DNA of 64,000 nt, taken from Datura wrightii. Taxonomy: Eukaryota; Streptophyta; Magnoliopsida; Solanales; Solanaceae. Made by a program: the position numbers and the translations under genes. Positions within the stretch are counted from its first letter, which is position 1, and every line of letters starts with the position of its first letter. Positions 55,401 through 64,000 of this stretch are shown here, piece after piece. The notes under the pieces were generated by a model. It did no database searches. It saw only the letters and a list, made by a program, of their open reading frames with translations, and was not told the DNA's origin. The stretch is from positions 35,174,501-35,238,500 of the forward strand of contig JASDFA010000002.1 in the NCBI GenBank assembly GCA_035772735.1, written 5' to 3'.

Positions 55401-57540
55401 AACCCCCAAACTTGAACCATTGCTTGTCCTCAAGTAATGCAATTCTTATCAGTAGAGCAAAAAGGAATGACATGTCACTCCACAAGAGTTTATGCAACAA
55501 TGACCAATAAATCTATAACAACACAAAAATGCTTACCAAATCACAGAAAACGAGATGCAATTTCCCCCTTAAAATATGGAAAAGTTTCAAGAGGCAACCA
55601 CAATTCAAAGGAATGATTCACAAATGCTTTCATTTTGCAGAACAAGGGCATCGCTTATCCAATCAAATACACATAGCATCTCAATTCATAATCACTGCAC
55701 ATCCAAAGTTTGCCTTAGAGCTCACACTACTCATGCCTCAATCACACCTTTACCTCAATGCAGGTGTGTCCTCAAAAAGGAATGATACCACTCACTTCAA
55801 GAGAGAATCCCTTTTCTTTATCATGAATCAGTGCACACATAAGGCATTATAGAAAAAGATGATCACACCCACTCTCCCAAAATAAATTTTCATGCACACA
55901 ACTTGACCCATAAGCTTTCTCTTCGTGTAATTCGCCACTAATGTAGAGCAACTACACTTAAAATTAATTAGGACTTGTGGGTCATGATGAATTCTAAGGG
56001 TAATGGTAGGACAATTATTTGGCTCTAGTGAATAGAACCTTCGTAATGCCTTTATGTGAATAGATTAACCCTTCCCATCTTACTTTTTATATCACTCCAC
56101 CTTATTCCTCCTTTTGCAACCATTTTCATCTTATATTTCCCAAAGACCTTCCTTGTATCTTTTTTGGCTATCACATTAAGCCTTGTCTAAGAAAGAGATA
56201 ACACCATTTCACTTTTCTTTTCTCTTTTGGTACCTTAGGGTTTCTCAACTCATCATTTCATTCCTTTTTTTTTACAATTTGGTGCTACCTCAAATTTACG
56301 CTTCTCATATTTTCCCTTTCTTGAAAACCCCCAAACATAGGCTCTTTGCCTCTTCCTTACTGATTTCCTTATCACTCCCTATATCTTTGGGCTTTCAGCC
56401 TCCATTATTCTCATTCGCTCACCACTACCAATTAGGGAGGATGGGTGCCAAGAAGAGGGGATCAAAAAGGTACATTAGCTTGTAATGTGGTCTCCAAGAA
56501 TAAACAGTCCAAAAGGCTCAACATTGGCTAGCAAAGGAAGATATTTTCAGATGTCATTTTGGGTAGAGTGACTCATCAAATTAAAGTCGAAAATCATGTT
56601 CTAAGTGCAGCTACATCTAGGATTTCGTGTTGAGTCACACATAGGGAAAGTTAAAGACAAGAAAAGATACATGAGATTCACAAAGATCCTTACCACACAA
56701 GGTATCACACCCAAAGAGTCCAGACAAGTCATTATCATCACAAGATTTTGACTCAAGACACTAGAGTTTGTGAATTCACAAACCAAACGGCGAATCTACA
56801 ATGTATGACAAGAGAGTGCTATATTTCTAATTTCAAATGCCCAGTTTTCATTTTCATGCCATATCCCAAAATTTTTGGTGGTACCTCTCAAAACAGCTCC
56901 ACAAAAGACTCAAAGAAAGACATGACATAATCCCTTAAGAGAGTCACCTCACAATCTATCATTGGGAAATGTCAATCCAATTCGATAATCAAAAAGAAAA
57001 AAATAAAAAAATGCTCCTTGGGAAAGAACCATGGTATGAAGAAATCCCTTAGAGTTTGATTACTATCTACTATTTACAAAGGCGAATAAAATCAACCATG
57101 GGTCACAAATTTAGGCAAAAGAACACGGAGCCATTCAATAGCATTAACATCAACAATGCATTTCATGTTAATCCTGACCCAAGCTTTCATACAATCAACT
57201 AACAAGCCTGACAAAAGAAAAAATTCATCAAAAAATTTCATTAAAAACCATCACACTCAATCCACCCCCAACAAAAATAATGTACATTGTCCTAAATGTA
57301 TGCATGTGAACTAAAAAAAGGGAGAGGGACTTCCTGATATGGTCACTCTTTATCAACTTCATCATTATCGTCACCTCCAACTTGGCCAACCTCATCCCCA
57401 TCATCCTCCTCATCACCTAAGACCTCAAATAAATCATCGATAGAGCCTCGAGCTGTGGAAGGGATAGCCATAGCTGCATCAAGAGCACTCATGTCAGGTG
57501 TTGCCATAGGTGTCCGGATCTACCATTCCTGAACCTTAGC
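55401..57540 (-). other. B 3' internal region, non-coding
   Basis: Minus strand, collinear with 39319-41234. It contains the remains of the acidic C-terminus of ORF3 (DDNDEVDKE near 57350-57370) and then no gene. 56180-56400 is pyrimidine-rich on the plus strand, that is purine-rich in the sense of the element. It ends at a CAAGTTTGGGGG tract before the LTR. Confidence 0.7.
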
Positions 57541-58791
57541 TCAGAGGTAGGTGACCGCTCCCTCCACCATATCCAAACAAGCATGCAACTTACCCAACCT
57601 ATCCTTGATTGACTTCAACTCCTTTTTGACTATTTTCATGATAAGTTCCGGGAGGCACTTAGCTAACCGTTGGAGTTCGCTCTCATGGGAGTAGGTCATT
57701 TCTATAAGTTTTTGAAGACCACTGGGATATGAGGAAGTAGGAGGAGGTGAGGAGCCTCGAATTGATGCACCTCCAGAAGCTTTCAACGATGCCTCAGGAT
57801 GTGACATGTTGAGATCGGGGGCATAGGGGGTCAGCACTAAACTAGGGGTGACGGGCTCATCTAGGACCTCAAAGGCCTGCATTTGCTGCCTCTAGTTCTT
57901 GGGAGCATCAGTGTCCCTCTTGTTGGTAATGGAAATCACATCTGAGGCAGTGCTAGGGGTCTCATCTGAGAAAAGGGGTACTCCGTCGCTCTTAAGCATA
58001 GCTGTGATATCAACACTGCATATGGCATTGAAGTGTTGGGATTGTTTGGCCTTTCTCTGCATCTGATTGGCCACTAACTCCCCAAAGTTAATTGGGACCC
58101 GTGTCATGATGCAATAACTTAGGATGGCGTCTTCCAAATTAACCCATTGTTCGTTCTTGGATGGTATGATTATACCGCAAATGAAGTTGAGCCACGGATT
58201 GGCCTCGATGCGTAGGTCAAGAAGAGATATCTCACCACCCATAGATGCCCATAGAGGTGTGTCGGTGGCAATGATTGGAGCTATGACACTGAATAGGGCC
58301 TCTTTGTTGGCAAGGTTGACCAAATGTTCTATACCCTCATCAATTTTTTCCTCCCAGAAGAACAAATTTATGGCTGCTGGGTTTATGTCGACCTTAACAC
58401 CCCTTACTAACACTAAGGGTAGGCATAGAAAGTTCTCAACTTTTCCTCTAATATTCATACTCTCCTGCCTGGTCCTATATGAAGCATAGAATTCTGGGAC
58501 CAGACTCCTATAAAAATCTAGGAGAGGGTTGGCGAAGACATGCCACTGACGGTCGGTTAATTGGGTAGTGATGTTGGGGAAATCACCCCTCAGCCCTACT
58601 AAATCGAAGCGCTTCTCTTGAGTGATGGAGTGTCCCTCACAGATAGCATAGTGCCCCTTCATATTGGGCACACAAAATATTATTGCCTCTCTAGTGTTGG
58701 CAGGGGCTGAGGTGGCTTTGGCTTTGGCTTTTCCCTTTGTCTTTAAAGTGGCGATGACCTTTCCTTTGCATGGATCCCTAGAAGAAGACAT
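57541..58791 (-). pseudogene. B ORF3, best-preserved accessory gene (putative plant transposon protein family)
   Basis: 58791-57892 is open for 299 codons from ATG, and the same frame continues past one TAG to 57541. The order is a basic N-terminus (residues 1-30, KGKAKAKA), a globular domain of about 210 residues with MKGHYAICEGHSITQEKRFDL, FYRSLVPEFYASYRTRQ and RVPINFGELVANQM, a Pro/Ser linker, a predicted coiled coil (LQRLAKCLPELIMKIVKKEL...) and then an acidic tail. The middle resembles the 'putative plant transposon protein' family (probably PF20167). Function is unknown. The basic, coiled-coil and acidic layout would fit a nuclear dimeric DNA-binding protein, but that is inference. Confidence 0.75.
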
Positions 58792-59145
58792 TTTCTGTAG
58801 ACATGATGTTAGTTACCCGCATAATGTTTCTTTTTGTATTTTTCTAATGATAAAAATGAAAACAACCAAGAATTATTCTAAAATTAAATGAGAAATAAGA
58901 GGAGGAATTATCATGAAGGAAGTGACAGCACCGATAGAATTTTGGAAAATCGCAGGAGGTGATCCGCGGACCGCCAATGAACCACTGATATTGAGTAGAA
59001 GACTGGGTAGGGATGTTTCTGCCAGCGACTCATCGGTGAGTCGCTGGTCACGATCCGTGAAACACCGATGCAACGCGAGATCGAGGCAATGGCCTAAAGC
59101 CATTCTTTACCTGAACTGGTGTTTCATCGGTGTTTCGCAGACCTA
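58792..59145 (-). promoter_or_regulatory. Leader of B ORF3 with E-type motif cluster
   Basis: Minus strand, collinear with 20640-21026. It holds motifs such as CAGCGACTCATCGGTGAGTCGCTGG (here 59020-59044), GATCCGTGAAACACCGATG and TGTTTCATCGGTGTTTCGC. Beyond 59145 the sequence becomes G-family gag leader, so the upstream promoter seen in E is missing. Confidence 0.5.
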
Positions 59146-59322
59146 ACCTTCGCAGTATTCTTTCAAGTTCGTGATCCAATGGAATCAGGGGGTTTCCACT
59201 CTGTCGCGTGCTTGGCATTTACCAAGAGACAACCTACGGGTGTTCAAAAACAAAAAGAAAATGTAATTAAGGAAATAATAACCAAAAATTATATACAAGC
59301 AATTAATCTAATCTTAACCGTA
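59146..59322 (-). pseudogene. G-family 5' leader and start of gag
   Basis: Minus strand, downstream of the primer site. It resembles the G1 leader at 9960-10090. A T-rich tract and CCCGTAG (acceptor-like) come first. Then a short frame reads PLDHELERILRRLGL, which looks like a gag N-terminus, before the sequence joins B leader. Confidence 0.45.
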
Positions 59323-59341
59323 TTCCCCAGCAATGGCGCCA
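59323..59341 (-). other. G-family primer-binding site, tRNA-Asp type
   Basis: On the minus strand TGGCGCCATTGCTGGGGAA has two transition-type changes from the tRNA-Asp complement, a better match than in G1 (9941). Confidence 0.8.
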
Positions 59342-59346
59342 CTTTT

Positions 59347-60856
59347 TGATAATGCTCGAACTGACACTTCCTGGTGAAGTATGAAGCATACATTGTCAAT
59401 AAGAACCCAACAAAGAGGTTGGGGCGACCAACAGGGAATAAGGTAAAAACTAGACTAATACTGATACTTAAACTTGTTGGAAAGTTTTCTCCAAATTGGG
59501 AGGTTAAAAAAAAAATAAAACAAGATCGTAATTATGGTTGTTATCATGATTTGCAAATAACTAGGGTAAGTGTTCCCCATAGGTTCATAACTACTTCGGC
59601 TATATACACGTGATAAATCCCAATGTTTACTTGTAGAACTGATAACTAGAATTTATCCAAACGATTGGTTCATTCCTATTGGACGACTATACTCAATCAT
59701 TAGGATAGGTCTCATGAGCGATTTCGAACTAACTGTTATCAATATATTCCAAATTAACTTTCTTGCAGCCACAACTCAAGTTATACAATGATCATAAAAA
59801 TCAAGGCTTTGTTGTAATTCTCGTTTCCTAATATCTAGTTCTCTAGGTTCAAGAATGTAAAGAATTCGGTAAAATCCTAACATTGCACACCATTAAGAAA
59901 TGTTTAAAGATGAATAGAATACAATACAAGTATTTAGCATTGGTTTTAAATCACTTTGGGTAACCCTATTTCATTAATCACCATGGTTCCCACAACCTTA
60001 ATTGTGGAGGTTTTAACCTCTCATGATTGTAAGATTGTAATTAGCATTCATAGACAAACACATAATTAAATATTTAAGAAAATAATTGGAAAAAAAAACC
60101 TAGTTTGAATATTGATGAACAAAATCAAGAACAATTGGTAAATCCAAGTGTTGATCTCAAGAATTGCTCTCATAAACTTGTTAATAATTCACAAACAAAA
60201 CTTCTCTTAATGTAATCACACTTCTACTGATCTCTCTCTCTACTAAAAACATAAAAGGTATTTATATAGACATCAAAAATGTTTTCCTAAGCTAACAGGG
60301 AAATTTTCATATCTGGCGCCGACTCATTTTACGACCCGTAAGTTTTGATGAAGTGTTGGCAAGTGTTACAACTTGTACTATGGTCCTACGAGTCGTACAG
60401 TCCATCTGTAGCTTGGCCTTGAGAACTTTAACATCTTCTGAAGTTTTCTATGTGTGTTGTGGTACGCCTCGTACCTTGCTCCTATGACTCGTAATTTCTT
60501 ATTGCATCTGCAGTTCTGCCAAGTATTTAAGAATCACTGAAGCTCCCCATGGCTCATGGTACGGGTCGTAAGTATATGTCAAGATTCCTGAATTCCACCA
60601 GTACCAAGAGACTGCTTGTGCAAATTTTTTCTAAAGTTTTTCATGACTCCAGTTATTGCTCGTACCATCTTGGTATGACTCGTACTGAGACTCATACTTT
60701 GCCTTCACATTATTTCAGCCTTCTAAGTTTTTCCACGAGTCTCAGTAAGACTCATATAATATAGGTACATCTCACACTGAGATAGTACTTAGCTGATTTT
60801 TTGCACTTTTATGCATCTTTTGCACATTTTTGCTCCAACACCCATTTTTCCTAAAC
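59347..60856 (-). repeat. G-family LTR, missing about 100 bp of its start
   Basis: Minus strand, matching the G1 LTRs from about base 95 to the end (ATTATCA). The motif cluster is at 60320-60780, with TACGAGTCGTA at 60387-60397. At 60857 it joins sequence from the 3' side of the G ORF3. Confidence 0.8.
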
Positions 60857-61032
60857 ATGCCGATTCTACTAGATAGCAGGCCCGAGAAAAAAGAAACACA
60901 GCAAGAAAAACCCTCGGATGAGTCCAAAAATCCCAAAAATACAATTACACCCCCTTCCCCTTTTAAAAAGCATGCTTTATCCCCAATGCATAGAATATAA
61001 AAATAGAAAGAAGGGAATATACCTGTGGCACA
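60857..61032 (-). other. Short region between G ORF3 and its LTR
   Basis: This is minus-strand sequence with a GCATTGGGGATAAAGCATGC motif and a purine-rich GGGGAAGGGGGTG. It probably is a truncated 3' internal region. No gene is seen. Confidence 0.5.
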
Positions 61033-63174
61033 CTAAGTGCTCCTGTCATCTTCTAGAGGTGGTACCTCCGCTGTAGTCGTGGCACTAGCGGTGGCCGACA
61101 CACTCAATGGTGTATCAATAGAGGGAATGATTATCCCCTCACCAGTAGCGGTCGCTTCTACGACCTCTTGAATCCATGGGGATGAATGTGGCTCGATCGA
61201 GGGATCCTTTCCACCCGTAAGTTTGGCATGGACAGTGGTGGAGCTACTCGCTCCTCTTTCTCTCTCAAGCATCTCCGAACTATAATCGCCGTGAGTCTGC
61301 TGGCTCTCCAATCTCACCCGCTTGTGCTCTTTCTTTTATTTCTTTTTCTTATTCTTTAGGGTGTCATATCCAAAATCCTCAAAGACCCTCTTTTTCCCTT
61401 TTTCTCTATCAACTCCTGTTAGCTCTCAATATGCCACCAAATCAAGCTCCTTATCTATACTAATGTCAAGGTCAGGAAGAGTGGGGGCTGCTAGAATTGC
61501 TGGCTATCATGATGATAGCTCAACCACTTAGATTCGAAGAGCCCCCAACTCCTCATGGAGGCTGCCAGTATCAGTCTGCTCGCTCGTGCAATCATTGAAG
61601 CGGCTCTCAAAGATTCTAGTCTGGAGTATAGGACCCGTTCATCCGCCTCAATCTCAGCCTTTATCTAAGGCTTCACATTCTCCATCATAGACTATACCTT
61701 CTTCTCAGCTATGGTCAGTCTCTTGGCCATTTTCTGGATAAATTACTGAGGAACTAGCATGTATCCAGCTGGAGTCTGGCTCGGAAGGCACATAGGTGGT
61801 ACGGCGGAGGTGGTGGGAGCTTCCTCTGAATGCCTGTCATCTATAGCTAGTGTCTCATCCTTCTCTTGTGAGGTAGGGGCATTAAACTGCTTGCCCCCAA
61901 TTGTCCATAATATCGGGACTATGATAGAAAGTCGTGCTCGGCTTACTGGGTTCATTTCATCATGAATTAAGCCAATATCTGCTATTCACTGTCCTCCGAT
62001 CAATCGCTCCTCACCATGACCCACCTTGATACCTGTCTCTGTGCACATCCTGAATGTGAGACTTGCGAATGGGATGGTAGTGCTTAATCTCATAGCCAGA
62101 TCATAGATCTCCTCCACAATTACCTTGAGGATTTTGATGGGGTATCTAGACATGATACATGCCACCAATGCTGTTGTGTCTGCACTGAGGGTATTGTCAT
62201 TCACGGTCGGAGATAACTGGTGGCAAACTAACATCCAACAGGCTTTTTCTATGAAGTTAAATGAATTCTTGGTGACCTGCTTTCCACTAGTGACCTATAC
62301 TGCTTCCTTTTTCTCCTCAGCAATAACCCTAGACAACCACTGAATCTGGTTCCACCTCTCATCAATGTCTTACTGCTTGATCTTCTTCATGGCTTCCACC
62401 CGGTAATCATACTCCGGTGTAGTGTGTGATGGTATGAATTGGGGCCCATATAACACTTGAGCAATAGTGCACTTGAATATATCAACAATGCAACCTCATC
62501 CATGACGCTCTCCAATTTGGGCTGATCTTTCAACTTTTGCCCTTCCTTTTCTTTTTGCTCCATGGTCACCAAATAATTGGCATAAAACTCTTGGGCGATC
62601 TCTAAAGTGTATCGATCTGGGGTTCTAACCATCCAACCGAGCCCATAATAGCTGAATATCTGCTTCATCTCCTCCACCTTATTTAGTGCATTGGTGAGGA
62701 TTCATGGCTCTTCTTGAGTACACCACATGGGTTTGCTCTTGCTGGTGAGAGCAATACTCTATTCATAGATCTTCTGTGCTCCTGGTACTCTCCATCGAAT
62801 GGTATGGTTCTCCCTAGGAGGAATCTACTCATGCCCGGCATTGGCTACCTCTTTCTCAGAGCCAGACTCACTGTCTCCATCACTGGATTGGGCCTCCTCA
62901 AATCCCTCATTATCATTAGAGCCACTTAAGGACTCTTGGGCTCTTTCCTCAACTCCCTCCTTAGACTGAGGAGCACCAGCAGATGTGGCAGTGACTGCCT
63001 CGACCTGGGCTTTAACTTTTTCCCTAGTGGTTCGGATCCCATCAGTGTCAGATGTATCGATCCTGTATTCCTCCAATGAACCACTAGGTGTGTTGCCTAC
63101 TTATTCAAACTCGAAGGTTTCATCTATCAATGCCCTCCGAGCAGTTGATTTGGATGCTTTCCTCTTCTGATTCA
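61033..63174 (-). pseudogene. G ORF3 (same protein family as E/B ORF3, diverged)
   Basis: Minus strand, starting MNQKRKASKSTARRALIDETF at 63174. An acidic Ser-rich part (SLSGSNDNEGFEEAQSSDGD) comes first, then the domain FSYYGLGWMVRTPDRYTLEI, AQEFYANYLVTMEQKEKEGQ, LKDQPKLESV. After a frameshift near 62505 come CTIAQVLYGPQF and CIMSRYPIKILKVIVEEI...GHGEERLIGGQ (62234-61986). A C-terminal charged segment may form a coiled coil (61740-61620). Several stops; it is clearly one decayed gene. A host gene is less likely because it sits beside a G LTR with matching motifs. Confidence 0.65.
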
Positions 63175-63892
63175 TTGTACATGTGGAGAAAAAGGGTTAG
63201 AATTCAAAATTTGAGAAAAAGAAAGTAAGAAAAAATTCCTCTATAATTTTTCACAGGTCTATAGTGCGAGTCGTACCTAGGAGGTATGATCGGTATTGTG
63301 ACTTGTAATGTCTTAGATCAAGGTTACAGCTCTATGGTATGATTCATACCCCGAAGGTACGATCCGTACCACGAGTCATATGAGGATGCTCCTTGAAAAC
63401 CAATGTTCTGTATTTTTCCACAACTAAAGGTATGACCCATAAGTCAATTCTATGAGTCATAGGAAGGATCATACTCTCACTTTTGGACTTAAACCTTTTA
63501 AGACACTTGGTATGATTACTAGGTATGACTCGTAGCTGGATACTAAGGGCCATACTAGGTTTCGTACCTCTTAATTTTTACATATTTGGCTGGGGACATT
63601 CCTAACGAGCCATCCTACGAGTCTTAGTGTGAAACCACGAGTCATAGGAAAGATTGTGAAGCCTGTGTTTTCCTTATTTTCAAGTCAGTTTGTAGGTCAA
63701 TTCATTTTTGTATTGGGTACTTAGAATTCCCCAAGTCTAGGCATGCATTCTTCATATTTGTACAGCTACCCATTCCTCCCCTTTTTCTTCACAGCCCGTA
63801 ACTCAAGTTATAGAAGTTTATATTAAATTTTTAACATGTTCTAATCCTACCCAGTCAACACATTTATTTTGCACATTGTTGGTTATTGTTGA
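63175..63892 (-). promoter_or_regulatory. Region upstream of G ORF3 with G-type palindrome cluster
   Basis: Non-coding. 63260-63650 holds at least eight copies or variants of the G LTR motif: GCGAGTCGTACC (63267), GGTACGATCCGTACC (about 63356), GGTATGACTCGTA, CTACGAGTCTTAG and CACGAGTCATAGG. The last 240 bp before the right-hand LTR have no recognisable feature. Confidence 0.55.
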
Positions 63893-64000
63893 TTTACTGT
63901 GAGTTTACAACACTTTTGATGCTTAAAACTAAGAAAATAACATAGACTTAGGTATGTTTATATGGATATGAGGCACTTTTATTTTAATTTTAGGTAAAAT
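63893..64000 (+). mobile_element. Start of another G-family LTR, runs off the window
   Basis: From CTGTGAGTTTACAACAC onward it matches the G1 LTR start (11077 onward: GACGCTTAAAACTGG... GTTTATATAGATAT). It is plus strand, opposite to the G ORF3 beside it, so it belongs to a separate insertion or an inverted arrangement. Confidence 0.75.

Noticed and set aside
55529..56485. Plus-strand ORFs in the B 3' internal region
   Set aside because: They are antisense to the purine-rich non-coding part of B. The matching E region has no equivalent frame.
61033..63174. Decayed host gene instead of element ORF
   Set aside because: The protein family matches the ORF3 of E/B, it sits against a G LTR, and its upstream DNA carries the G LTR motif. 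A host gene capture is not excluded but is less likely.

Overview
This window looks like repeat-rich nuclear DNA from a large-genome eudicot. The style of the elements suggests Solanaceae, but that is an inference. I see no convincing host gene, tRNA, rRNA or CRISPR array. Nearly all of the 64 kb is nested, decayed LTR retrotransposons plus one AT-rich tandem array. I name families locally. H, F/A and D are Ty3/gypsy chromovirus-like, with initiator-Met-type primer sites in F/A and D. C, E/B and G are Athila-like, with Asp-type primer sites.

Layout. 1-1217 is the end of an H LTR inserted into an F/A-family LTR (1218-2093), which directly abuts a second F/A-family LTR (2094-4384). 4385-7827 is an AT-rich array with a unit of about 1.09 kb. 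7828-18717 is a truncated F element whose 5' LTR is split by a small element, G1 (8206-12847). 18718-42754 is a 5'-truncated E element. Its accessory gene ORF3 is split by complete element D (21621-38460, target duplication CCAAG), which is itself split by complete element C (25593-33098, duplication ACGGT). 42755-59145 is B, a minus-strand relative of E. Its gag is split by element A (43772-53597, duplication ACAAA). 59146-63892 is a minus-strand G-family segment with its own ORF3, and another G LTR starts at about 63893.

Function. D, F and A carry gag-protease-RT-RNase H-integrase remnants, all disabled. C and E carry gag-protease but no visible RT or integrase, so they look like non-autonomous elements using enzymes in trans. 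The E/B and G families also carry ORF3, a protein with a basic N-terminus, a globular domain resembling the 'putative plant transposon protein' family, a predicted coiled coil and an acidic segment.

Most interesting signal. Each of five LTR families has, in its first 650 bp or so, a cluster of CG-rich near-palindromes with a family-specific sequence. D, G and E share a CGASTCG core. In the two families with ORF3, the same family-specific motif also clusters near ORF3. This suggests a candidate element-encoded protein plus cis-site system, possibly like the VANC anti-silencing proteins of VANDAL transposons. The motif clusters are read from the sequence; the function is a hypothesis.
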